From contig JAAZGU010000012.1 of NCBI GenBank assembly GCA_012511085.1, forward strand, positions 1 to 15,561: DNA of 15,561 bases, given 5' to 3'. This document shows, in pieces, positions 6,697 through 14,683 of the stretch (the first letter of the stretch is position 1; every line of letters begins with the position of its first letter). The notes beneath the pieces are model-generated. The model was not told the origin of the DNA. It ran no database searches and saw only the letters and a program-made list of their open reading frames with translations. A program made the position numbers and the translations under genes. This DNA is from Erysipelothrix sp. (GTDB taxonomy: Bacteria; Bacillota_I; Bacilli_A; Erysipelotrichales; Erysipelotrichaceae).

Positions 6697-9600
6697 ACAC
6701 CTGAATGTATTGATTTAAATGCAAGCTGTAAATATAGGCGATGGTTTCATGTTGAGGATAGAGCACGTTGAGCGTGTGCTTATAGCGATCCAGCTGCGCT
6801 TGGTAACGCGCTACAAGTTCTTTTTCATCCGCAACACGGTCACTTTTAAAATCAACGATGATGTTTTGTGTTTCACTTTGAGCCAACAAGTCAATGTAGA
6901 TTTGTTGGTATTGATCTTCATAATAAGTGATGCAGGGGTATTCACTTAATAAGGTCATGGCTTTTAAAGGTTGAGTCATTGGGTGTTGTAGCCATTGTTG
7001 GATTTGACTTTGCATGTTCTCATCAACCATTAAATCCATGACAGCCTTGTTAAAACTTAAGTGATTGTCAATTAAGAGTTCTAGAATTTTATGAATCAAG
7101 GTTCCAAATTCTGTGGGTGATACATAAGGTGTCAATTGTAAAGATGGCACGTACGTGACAGGGCGTGCTTTTGCTTTTGGTTTTTTCATAAGCGGTTCTA
7201 AAACACGGTCATCTTTCATATGCTTTTTTTGATCGACCACTGCAATGGCATGGGTTGGACTCACAATTTGGTATTTTAAAAACGGGACATGGCTTTGGAC
7301 AAACAATAAATTCAGCCAATGGCCATTGCCTTTGCGTTTGTAAATGGTGTATTGATTCATTGGTTCGCGTAAGTCTTCTTTGTTTGTAATCGAAACACAG
7401 ATTAAACGTTCGCGGGCGCGTGTTAAGGCAACGTACAACAAGCGAATTTGTTCCTGCAGTTCTTGTTTAATCATGTTGAATTCAATGGCTTTGCGGATGA
7501 TGTTGCTGCGTTGCAAGCGCAGTGGCAACAACAAGGTGTGCATGCCCAACCCAAGCTCGGGATCCACAATCACCTTTTCTCTTAAATCGACAATATGATT
7601 GCGACTGTTGCTGTAAAAGAACACCACCTTAAACTGCAAACCTTTGGATTGGTGAATCGTCATGACCTTGACGACATCCGCATCGCTGCTGACCGCGATT
7701 GCTTCTGAGCTGACTTCGTCTTGAATGTTGGCGACCACATCCAAAAAGTACATGATGGAATGGTTGCCTTGTGCATCAATGGCATGCGCTTTTTCTAAGA
7801 GATAATCCAGGTTAATTTTAGCTTGTTCATCACAATGCAAGCGATAATAATCATTCACCTGATAAAGTCGCTGTAGAATTTGGGCAAGCGTTTCTTTTTT
7901 AATGTTTCGTTTTAAGTTTTCAATTTGATCAATAATCAAAGGATAGGCTTGTTTAAAATGCTCATAATAGGTTAAACGTGCTTCCTTGTTCGCGATGGCT
8001 TCACTTGCTAAAGCATCGAAGTTGAGTTGGAAAAAAGGACTCATCATCAAACCCATGAAGGAAATATCATCATGGGAATCATTGAGGACTTTAAGAAATG
8101 ATAAGACATCTTGGATGGGTTGTGACATAAAGAAACCACTTTTAGTGTCAATGAAGTATGGAATGTTGACATCATCAAAGACTGTGCGCAAATGACTTTT
8201 GATGCTGTGGGTACGTACTAAGACACACATGTCTTTGAATTTGTAACCTTGCTTATTGAGTTCAACGATGCGGTTGGCGATGTGGCGTGTCTTAATCAAA
8301 GCTTCTTGATTGGATTCCTCATAAACCATCGTATTTGTTTCATCATAGTCTTGATCCGCTTCGCGTTCATAGTCGATGATATCAAGTTCGACCGGAAAGC
8401 CTTTTGATTTTTGTTCATCAAGGCCAATCGCAACGTGGTCATCATCCAAATACACATCTTCAAAGGTGTCGATGTTCATGAGTTGCTCAAAAAGATGGTT
8501 GTTTGCCCTTACGATTTCATCCACAGAACGGAAGTTGTTGGGTAAGACCAATACCATGTTGTCATCTTTTTGTTCAATTAAATCACGCATGAGCTGCGGC
8601 TTTGCGTTTCTAAATTGATAGATGGATTGTTTCACATCACCAACGCGAAAGACGTTGTCATGGCGACTCACGCACTTGATGATTTCATGTTGAATGTCAC
8701 TTGTGTCTTGAAATTCATCAACCAAGACATCTTCAAAGGTTGCTTGATACACACGTGCTACATCAAAATCAGGAGCTGTTAAAATGGCGAGTGCGTACTT
8801 TTCCATATCATCAAAATCCATGACGAGCTGGTCAGTTTTCATGTTGTGGTAACGGACCATTAAGTCATCCGTGAGCCGCAGCAGTTGGCGCACGATGGGT
8901 TGTTGTCGGCCGATATCTTCCACAAATAATGGTTCAGGAATATAAAACTCCACGTTTTCTTTCAATAAGTCATTAAACACCAAACGCAGTTCTTTGTATT
9001 CGTCTTCATCTTTTAATGTTTTTGTTTTAATGGTGCCGGCTGTTTTTAATAAGCTATAAACACGGTCAAATTCCGCATGTTCAATCAATTTTTCAATGAG
9101 GATGAGAAGTTTCTGCAGCTCATGCCAGGGTTCAATATCAGCTTCCAAGATTAAGGTGTAACGATCAATGATTTGATTTAAAACGTGTTGCATTTGTTGG
9201 ATATCGACGTCCAAAGCTTCTTTGACGATGGTTAAAAGTGGTTCAGGCAAATCTTTGAGCGTGTCAATTGGATCATAAAATTGCAGCACTTGCGCATCCC
9301 AGGCATCGGGATCAACTTTGCCGCTACGGATGTTCATGATGGTAGTCAGCACCTTTTTTAATGGATCAAATTGATGAGCACGGTTGCACAAGGTTTCAAC
9401 AGTTAAAACAAAATCCTGATGATTTTCATCAATGGCTGCCAGGATAGTTTGATCCAAACACAAATCCAAGTATGATTTCTTGATTGCTTCATCCAGCAAG
9501 TTGTTGACTAGTTTTGGATTGAGATTCAGTACGTAACTGTAATCTTTCACAATTGATAAACAGAAACTATGGATGGTCGAAATCGACGCGGTTTCAATCA

Positions 9601-9871
9601 AGGAAAGTTGATTTTGAAGAAAGGCGTCATCCGCTTCCAACAGAATCTTTTTGATTTCAGTGCGCAAGCGATCTTTCATTTCAAAAGCCGCAGCTTCCGT
9701 AAAGGTCAGTGCTAGAATTTTATTGACTGGGATTTTATCAACGGTGATGCGTTTGATTAGGCGATCAATCAAGAGCTTCGTTTTTCCCGCACCGGCGGAC
9801 GCACTTACAAGGATGTTTTTATTTAAAGTATTGATAGCTAAACTTGAGATTTGATTATTTCTTGTCAGCAT
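6695..9871 (-). CDS. addA: ATP-dependent helicase/nuclease subunit AddA
   Basis: AddA is the ATP-driven helicase and one of two nucleases of AddAB, which resects double-strand breaks for RecA loading. Superfamily 1A motifs are complete: Walker A SASAGAGKT (23-31), LTFTEAAAFEM (55-65), DEFQDT (385-390), GDVKQSIYQFR (411-421), NNFRS, VMTIHQSKGLQF and RLLYVALTRARERL. The C-terminal nuclease domain keeps GTLIHKILE, IVDFKSD (about 1005-1011) and a QAQLDRY segment. At 1058 residues it is shorter than Bacillus AddA (about 1230). The start is ATG 9871, with AAAGGAG at 9881-9887 on this strand, 9 nt upstream. A TTG at 9895 would put that ribosome binding site inside the gene. It overlaps the addB end by 17 nt, so the pair is translationally linked in the usual addB-addA order. 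Confidence 0.96.
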   Translation of the reverse strand: MLTRNNQISSLAINTLNKNILVSASAGAGKTKLLIDRLIKRITVDKIPVNKILALTFTEAAAFEMKDRLRTEIKKILLEADDAFLQNQLSLIETASISTIHSFCLSIVKDYSYVLNLNPKLVNNLLDEAIKKSYLDLCLDQTILAAIDENHQDFVLTVETLCNRAHQFDPLKKVLTTIMNIRSGKVDPDAWDAQVLQFYDPIDTLKDLPEPLLTIVKEALDVDIQQMQHVLNQIIDRYTLILEADIEPWHELQKLLILIEKLIEHAEFDRVYSLLKTAGTIKTKTLKDEDEYKELRLVFNDLLKENVEFYIPEPLFVEDIGRQQPIVRQLLRLTDDLMVRYHNMKTDQLVMDFDDMEKYALAILTAPDFDVARVYQATFEDVLVDEFQDTSDIQHEIIKCVSRHDNVFRVGDVKQSIYQFRNAKPQLMRDLIEQKDDNMVLVLPNNFRSVDEIVRANNHLFEQLMNIDTFEDVYLDDDHVAIGLDEQKSKGFPVELDIIDYEREADQDYDETNTMVYEESNQEALIKTRHIANRIVELNKQGYKFKDMCVLVRTHSIKSHLRTVFDDVNIPYFIDTKSGFFMSQPIQDVLSFLKVLNDSHDDISFMGLMMSPFFQLNFDALASEAIANKEARLTYYEHFKQAYPLIIDQIENLKRNIKKETLAQILQRLYQVNDYYRLHCDEQAKINLDYLLEKAHAIDAQGNHSIMYFLDVVANIQDEVSSEAIAVSSDADVVKVMTIHQSKGLQFKVVFFYSNSRNHIVDLREKVIVDPELGLGMHTLLLPLRLQRSNIIRKAIEFNMIKQELQEQIRLLYVALTRARERLICVSITNKEDLREPMNQYTIYKRKGNGHWLNLLFVQSHVPFLKYQIVSPTHAIAVVDQKKHMKDDRVLEPLMKKPKAKARPVTYVPSLQLTPYVSPTEFGTLIHKILELLIDNHLSFNKAVMDLMVDENMQSQIQQWLQHPMTQPLKAMTLLSEYPCITYYEDQYQQIYIDLLAQSETQNIIVDFKSDRVADEKELVARYQAQLDRYKHTLNVLYPQHETIAYIYSLHLNQYIQV

Positions 9872-12461
9872 CTTCAGGGTCTCCTTTGATTTCAATGTGA
9901 GGCGCTAAGTCTTTAACATCGCGGTAGGCATCTTTAAACACACAAATGTAGCGGAAGTCACAATAGGTGCAGGCATCTTTAACCGGTGCGCGTTCAATGT
10001 TGCCAGCCGCTAAATTTTCAGCCATGTTTAAATAGATTGTATGGAAAAATTCATGTACTTGTTTTAAATCGTAGTAACCATTTTTAGAAAGGTTAAGGTT
10101 TTTGGTAATGTTTTTAACGAACCAATCGCTATGGTACATGGAAACATCTTGATCAAAGAACCAGCCGCTTAACTTGTGTGCCTTTAAGAAGATTTCTTCA
10201 AAATCATTCATGTCCAACTCGATGATTTTATTGCGGCTGATTTTCGCATGTACAATTTTAACGACTTCATTTAAAAACGAGAAATAGTGGACCCCTGATA
10301 CCTTTTGATTGAAGTTAGCATCCACAACTAGCGCATAGGTTAACAGCTGCAGTTGCAGTCCGGCTTTGACACGCGGATAGGATAGGTTGTGGGCGCTGCT
10401 TTTATAGTCGATGATCCGCACAAAATCCTGGTAGACATCCATACGATCGACAAAACCACGCAATGCGAGCGTGTACTGTTCAGAAAGTTCCCACTTGTCA
10501 AAGAAATCGTATTCAGATTGATAAAATTCAAAGTCTGATGCTGCTTCAAATTTTAAGAGGCGATACAAGGCAACTGATAATTGTTCATAGAAGCGAGCTT
10601 CCACAAACTCCCAGTACTTGCGTTTGTTTGGATAAATTCGATACAAGTCACCAAAATATTCGTGCAGCATGGTTCTTAAGGCTTCCACGTCGATGCCATC
10701 GGGAGTTGGCGCAATAACGTGAATGTTTTCCACAAGCGCATGAGCGATGGTACCCATTAAGGCGACAATCGTAGGTTGCCCATCATGGGGTGAAAGTCGT
10801 AAGCCATATTTTAAGAAATACCGATAGGGGCAATTGAAGTAAAGTTCAAAGGCAGAAACGCTGCCACGCAGCACATTACCCTTAAAGAACAAGGCTTTTG
10901 CCAGGTCTGGATCAAGTTGATATTGTTTTTCAGGGATGCTTCCAAACACCTGCATTGGCCATGGTTGTTGCGGTAAATCTTTGGTAAGCTCAAGCGCTGC
11001 AACCAAGGTTTTACCTTCAAAGGTTGCGGTCGCATAAGAATAAATGATGGTCGGTGCGTTATCATGCAGGTAGTTCAATTGTTCCAAATGATAAGCCAAG
11101 CGCTCTGCAAGCGATGGATAGTTTGTTTTTTCCAAATAGGTTTCATCGATTAACCCGGAGGGCTTGACAAAATTCGGGAAGTTTTGTTGATTGGCACCAA
11201 GTACAATCATCGTGTCATAACCTACCTGATGCCCTTGATTGAGGGTTGTGATGTGGATGTTTGCCTTTGTTTTTATAGGCACATCATGAACATCATCCAA
11301 GAAGTAATCAATGAGCACATCCCGGGTTTTGTCCCTTGCACAATTAAAATGCACGTGTTCGATAATGTCTTTGATTTGTAGAAGCACGGCGTGGTTTTGT
11401 GGGTAGTCTTGCAGACTTTGTGCCAACACATCAAAAGCAAAGCTGTAATCATCTTTGGTTTGTGCCTTGAGAATCTCAACAAGCGCAAGCCGCTCTTGTT
11501 CAGCCTGATTTTCCAAGGTGTTTAGATTATAAAAATCACGGCTGGAGATGGTGTGGTAATCCTCTTTGTTTTGAAAACGTACAAAGGGCTTAAATAAATC
11601 ATCGTAGGTTAACTCACTCATTTGAAGGTAGCGCGCTAAGTCATTGAAGTTTGTCTGATTAAAAATGTAAGATGTCAGACACACAAGCAGTGCGTTCATG
11701 TCCTTATGTTTTAGAAAGTTGATAAGGGTTCGCAAATGGTTAACAACCAACGGTTGACTCACACCAAAGTCAATCTCGAATTCAAGGTTGTAACGTTTGA
11801 GAGCGGCCACTAATAAAAGTGGGACGGATTGCACATCGCAACAAATAATCAATGTTTTTTGATCTTGGTTTTGTAAGAGCCACTGTGCGGTCGCTTCCGC
11901 TTCGTGGGCATGATTTAATGCATAGTAAACAAGCTGTTGTGCTTGCTTGTGTTTCGGATAAGTCAGTGATTGTGCGTTTTTAACTTCCAGCAAGGCAACG
12001 ATGTTTTTATCCGTGTACTTTTTAAAGAAGGGGTGGATGGTAACGTGGCTGGCATCGGTAATTTGTGTTTTTAAGTCCTGAAAATGGGGCAGATGTGAAT
12101 AAACCTGCGCGAGCGTTTCCATGATGATTTTGATTTCTTTTTCTTTTTGATTGTCTGTAGGCAAACTTTCGATGTCAATGTCATACAACAAGCATTCTTT
12201 GTGGAAATCAATCAGTTGTTTTAAGATTTCCGGGTACACCAAACTATCTTTTAAGTTTGTGAAAAGTGAACGTTTCTCCATGATTTGACTGTAGGCCTGG
12301 CTAAAAGACTTGATGGGATGCACATCGTCATGCATGGATTTAATAAAGACGTTAAAAGGCAACAAGGCAACGTTTTCCAGCGCTTGTTTATCTTGAAGTA
12401 AATCAGCCATGATTTGCTGATGATTGTGAGCCGGTGCTAAAATCAATTGACGTGGTTTCAT
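9855..12461 (-). CDS. addB: ATP-dependent helicase/nuclease subunit AddB
   Basis: AddB pairs with AddA; in characterised complexes its inactive helicase core recognises Chi and its nuclease cuts one strand. Visible here are the nuclease core GFVDRMD (D672), DYKSS (D685, K687) and QLQLLTY (703-709). The four cysteines expected for the iron-sulfur staple are also present: C544 in FNCPYRYFLKYG, then C831, C834 and C840 in CTYCDFRYIC. The N-terminus LILAPAHNHQQI occupies the Walker A position but has no GKT/GKS, so no ATP site is apparent. At 868 residues the protein is well below Bacillus AddB (about 1166) and closer in kind to Walker-less RexB. I chose ATG 12461 because GAGGT precedes it by 5 nt; ATG 12473, four codons upstream in frame, overlaps that site but lies exactly 7 nt from a TATAAT. 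Identity is firm; the exact start is open. Confidence 0.93.
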   Translation of the reverse strand: MKPRQLILAPAHNHQQIMADLLQDKQALENVALLPFNVFIKSMHDDVHPIKSFSQAYSQIMEKRSLFTNLKDSLVYPEILKQLIDFHKECLLYDIDIESLPTDNQKEKEIKIIMETLAQVYSHLPHFQDLKTQITDASHVTIHPFFKKYTDKNIVALLEVKNAQSLTYPKHKQAQQLVYYALNHAHEAEATAQWLLQNQDQKTLIICCDVQSVPLLLVAALKRYNLEFEIDFGVSQPLVVNHLRTLINFLKHKDMNALLVCLTSYIFNQTNFNDLARYLQMSELTYDDLFKPFVRFQNKEDYHTISSRDFYNLNTLENQAEQERLALVEILKAQTKDDYSFAFDVLAQSLQDYPQNHAVLLQIKDIIEHVHFNCARDKTRDVLIDYFLDDVHDVPIKTKANIHITTLNQGHQVGYDTMIVLGANQQNFPNFVKPSGLIDETYLEKTNYPSLAERLAYHLEQLNYLHDNAPTIIYSYATATFEGKTLVAALELTKDLPQQPWPMQVFGSIPEKQYQLDPDLAKALFFKGNVLRGSVSAFELYFNCPYRYFLKYGLRLSPHDGQPTIVALMGTIAHALVENIHVIAPTPDGIDVEALRTMLHEYFGDLYRIYPNKRKYWEFVEARFYEQLSVALYRLLKFEAASDFEFYQSEYDFFDKWELSEQYTLALRGFVDRMDVYQDFVRIIDYKSSAHNLSYPRVKAGLQLQLLTYALVVDANFNQKVSGVHYFSFLNEVVKIVHAKISRNKIIELDMNDFEEIFLKAHKLSGWFFDQDVSMYHSDWFVKNITKNLNLSKNGYYDLKQVHEFFHTIYLNMAENLAAGNIERAPVKDACTYCDFRYICVFKDAYRDVKDLAPHIEIKGDPEDADKK

Positions 12462-12480
12462 ATTAGACCTCATTTATTTC

Positions 12481-12486
12481 ATTATA
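12481..12486 (-). promoter_or_regulatory. -10 element (TATAAT) of the addB-addA operon
   Basis: On the minus strand a consensus TATAAT is followed by 7 nt and ATG 12473, then by GAGGT and ATG 12461. Transcription should begin near 12474, giving either a leader of about 13 nt or none. No good -35 lies 17 nt upstream; TTGAAT is present but at 20 nt. No LexA-type CGAAC-N4-GTTCG operator was seen, so SOS control is not evident. Confidence 0.6.
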
Positions 12487-12496
12487 CACAAGATTT

Positions 12497-12525
12497 GGGC
12501 TTTTTAATTCAAATATCCGGGCTTT
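12497..12525. repeat. Direct repeat GGGCTTT x2 in the addB / unknown-gene divergent spacer
   Basis: GGGCTTT occurs at 12497-12503 and 12519-12525, a 22-nt period (about two helical turns), within 40 nt upstream of the addB -10. It could be an operator for one or both divergent genes; I know no regulator with this site and chance is possible. Confidence 0.3.
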
Positions 12526-12607
12526 AGTGTTATGGTGAAAAAAAGGAAGATGATTGCCGTGATAATACGTCCAAAACGCAGCAAAGCATGTCGAGGTGAT
12601 GAGATTT

Positions 12608-13420
12608 ATGGACCTTAAAACATTACTTGATGCGATACCTGATCAACGCAGTGAGGCACCACGTTGCACATTCAATGGTTATTTAGAAGACTATACCAAC
12701 CAAATCAGTGATGACCATGTTTTATATGAGCGCTTTAAAGAAATCATTCAATACGATCCAACCGTTAAAATCATTGTTGATTTTAATTACACCATGAATA
12801 AAAAGAATGTAGCGAATCAAATCATTCGCTATAAAGACGCTTTTAAAATCCCAACGCGTTACTGGCAGTGTCCTTATTTGCTTTATGGGGCAACTGAAAA
12901 TCGTGGCAGTTTCGCAATCATGCTTGGGGGCGAAAGCGAGTTGGATTATTTGTTTATGAAAGGCGTGTATTATTCGTTAACTGAAATTGATGCGCTGCTT
13001 TATGAGTACCGCAATAAAATATTAACAAGTTCAAGCCATGCGGCGTTCTTTAATATCGATTATTTTGAAAATGTTGTGACCCATAAAAGCAGCATTGGGT
13101 CTTTGCAGAAACAACTTGATCGACAATTGTTTGAAGACAATGCGAGCTTAATTGAAAGAGCACTGACCTTAAGTGATCAAGTCCGCAGTGATGTGGAAGC
13201 CTCGTATGCGCTGGAGAATCAAGATGATGCCATCTACATGGCGATTGTTCGTTGGTTTTTATTAAAGAAGGCTTTGTATGTGCAAACCATGATTGATCAA
13301 GTGTTGCGACAAGCGCTTGATAACGATATTAAAAAAGTGCGAACCCTCGCGAAACAACACGTTGATCGTGTTCAATTCATTCCCCTTGCGATTATGTGGC
13401 GTTCTAAAAAGAGGATTTAA
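12608..13420 (+). CDS. Unrecognised 270-residue protein, divergent from addB
   Basis: I do not recognise this protein. It appears soluble: there is no signal peptide and no convincing membrane segment. Residues 52-60 (TVKIIVDFN) look like a beta strand, followed by a mixed region with RYWQCPYLLYG (84-94) and FAIMLGGE (102-109). The second half (about 165-250) is rich in charged residues and leucine and is probably helical. Two cysteines (C20, C88) are visible and no known catalytic motif. Start ATG 12608 is preferred because GAGGTGA (12593-12599) lies 8 nt upstream; GTG 12596 and ATG 12599 in the same frame overlap that site. A weak -10-like GATAAT is at 12561-12566, without a -35. The gene is flanked by addB (divergent) and a shared terminator with the Fur-family gene. 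Length, a good ribosome binding site, its own terminator and base use like its neighbours all argue it is real. Confidence 0.82.
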   Translation: MDLKTLLDAIPDQRSEAPRCTFNGYLEDYTNQISDDHVLYERFKEIIQYDPTVKIIVDFNYTMNKKNVANQIIRYKDAFKIPTRYWQCPYLLYGATENRGSFAIMLGGESELDYLFMKGVYYSLTEIDALLYEYRNKILTSSSHAAFFNIDYFENVVTHKSSIGSLQKQLDRQLFEDNASLIERALTLSDQVRSDVEASYALENQDDAIYMAIVRWFLLKKALYVQTMIDQVLRQALDNDIKKVRTLAKQHVDRVQFIPLAIMWRSKKRI

Positions 13421-13437
13421 GCAAATCCTCTTTTTTT
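13406..13437. terminator. Bidirectional terminator between the unknown gene and the Fur-family gene
   Basis: AGAGGATTT (13410-13418) and AAATCCTCT (13423-13431) form a perfect 9-bp stem with loop AAGC. On the plus strand a T run to 13437 follows; on the minus strand the A run 13406-13410 supplies a shorter U tract. The TAA stop of the unknown gene (13418-13420) lies in stem and loop, and the Fur-family stop (13436-13438) lies on the opposite edge. Confidence 0.9.
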
Positions 13438-13855
13438 ATGGTTGACATGTGTCGCAGTAGCCACTTATTTCAAGTTGATGGTCGATGACCTTAAAATGAA
13501 AGTTTGATTCAATGTAACCAAGCAATTCATCCATGGGGCAATAATCAATCGGAATCATTTTATGACAATTAATGCACACCAAGTAATGTTGATGATGCCG
13601 TGATTGCAGTTGAATCAGGTTGGTGTTGGTGATGCTACTAAATATTTTTTCAATGATACCATGCTCACTGAAGGTTTCAACACTGCGATACAGGGTTGAA
13701 AGGTTCATGGTCTGTGCTTGTTGACGTAATAAATCGTAGAGCTCCTCAACACTGATGGGTGCTTTTTGTTTGGCAAGCACCTTTAAAATGGCTTCCCGTT
13801 GTTTGGTATGTTTCAAATTATGTTGATGGAGAATCTTTTTAATGTTAATGCTCAT
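13436..13855 (-). CDS. zur: Fur-family metal-responsive repressor, probably Zur
   Basis: The protein has 139 residues, normal for Fur. The N-terminal winged helix contains HTKQREAIL (16-24) and the recognition-helix segment NLSTLYRSVE (51-60). The dimerisation half holds HHQH (87-90), CINC (94-97) and CDTC (134-137); the two CxxC pairs form the structural zinc site known in the family. C106 and H126 could add to a sensing site. Family members sense Fe, Zn, Mn or peroxide. Zn is favoured because this is the last gene of a ZnuABC-type transporter operon, but Mn cannot be ruled out. It starts 3 nt after the znuB stop, with GAGG about 7 nt before the ATG, so it is co-transcribed and probably represses its own operon. 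The operator would be upstream of znuA, beyond the window. Confidence 0.85.
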   Translation of the reverse strand: MSINIKKILHQHNLKHTKQREAILKVLAKQKAPISVEELYDLLRQQAQTMNLSTLYRSVETFSEHGIIEKIFSSITNTNLIQLQSRHHQHYLVCINCHKMIPIDYCPMDELLGYIESNFHFKVIDHQLEISGYCDTCQP

Positions 13856-13858
13856 AAA

Positions 13859-14683
13859 TTAACCTCGTTTCGTTACAGCACTGTAGCCACTCACGATGAT
13901 AAACAACAAGGCGTTCATCAAGACGATGGTTGCGCCTGTTGGAAAATCAAACATGATGGATACTAAAATGCCAGAAATGACTGTGAACAGTGAAATCACA
14001 ACCGCCAAGGCAATGCTGCGCTTAAAGCCTGTTTGGAGCTTTAAGGCGATGACCGTTGGAAAGATGATAAAGCTTGAAATCAACATCGTGCCAACCACAC
14101 GAATGCCAAGCACAATGGTGATGGATGTCAGAATTGCCAGCACTTGGTTCATACGGGTTGTGTTAATGCCAGAAACTTTCGCAAAGTCGCTGTCGTAAGT
14201 CACACTGAATAAATCATGATAAAAATACAAGACCACCGCAATCACAATCAGCGACAAAATCACAGATAAGATGACATCAACCTTGGAAATAATAAGAATA
14301 CTACCAAACAGGTAACTAAACAAATCAACGTTGAAGCCGCTGGCAAGCGATGAAATAAAGACACCGAGTGCAACGGAAGTTGAGGCGACCAGTGCAATCG
14401 CCGCATCGCCACCGATGCGGTTTTCTTCACTTAACTTTAAAATAAGCAAGGAAGCACCGGTCACTATAAAGATGGACACAATCAGCGGTGATGTGTTTAA
14501 AAGCAAGGCTAAGGCAACCGTCGCAAAGCTAACGTGAGCCAACCCATCACCAATCATGGAGTACTTTCTTAAGACCAGAAAGATTCCTAAAAAGGAAGAG
14601 CTGATTGCGATGAGGGCGCCCACAATAAAGGCACGTTGTAGAAAGGGAAAGCTTAATAATTCAAGAATTGATGTAATGTTCAT
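13859..14683 (-). CDS. znuB: ABC-3 family metal ABC transporter permease (ZnuB-type)
   Basis: This 274-residue, very hydrophobic membrane protein has about eight predicted spanning segments, as is typical of the ABC-3 zinc/manganese permeases. Family marks are GDGLAHVSF (about 46-54), DLFSYLFGSIL (about 119-129), VVGTMLISSFIIFP (about 199-212) and DFPTGATIVL near the C-terminus. It forms the channel through the cytoplasmic membrane, with ZnuC powering transport and ZnuA delivering the ion. Its start overlaps the end of znuC by 23 nt, with CAGGT about 8 nt before the ATG. Metal identity (Zn or Mn) cannot be read from the permease alone. Confidence 0.93.
   Translation of the reverse strand: MNITSILELLSFPFLQRAFIVGALIAISSSFLGIFLVLRKYSMIGDGLAHVSFATVALALLLNTSPLIVSIFIVTGASLLILKLSEENRIGGDAAIALVASTSVALGVFISSLASGFNVDLFSYLFGSILIISKVDVILSVILSLIVIAVVLYFYHDLFSVTYDSDFAKVSGINTTRMNQVLAILTSITIVLGIRVVGTMLISSFIIFPTVIALKLQTGFKRSIALAVVISLFTVISGILVSIMFDFPTGATIVLMNALLFIIVSGYSAVTKRG

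Noticed and set aside
9872..9895. TTG start for addA eight codons upstream of ATG 9871
   Set aside because: The AAAGGAG ribosome binding site lies within those codons, so ATG 9871 is better supported.
12462..12607. LexA/SOS operator in the addB divergent spacer
   Set aside because: No CGAAC-N4-GTTCG-like palindrome is present.
12535..12618. Possible 27-codon small ORF (GTG 12535 to TAA 12616-12618) leading into the unknown gene, basic and with one Cys
   Set aside because: No properly spaced ribosome binding site, a GTG start, and overlap with the start region of the real gene; a leader peptide cannot be supported.
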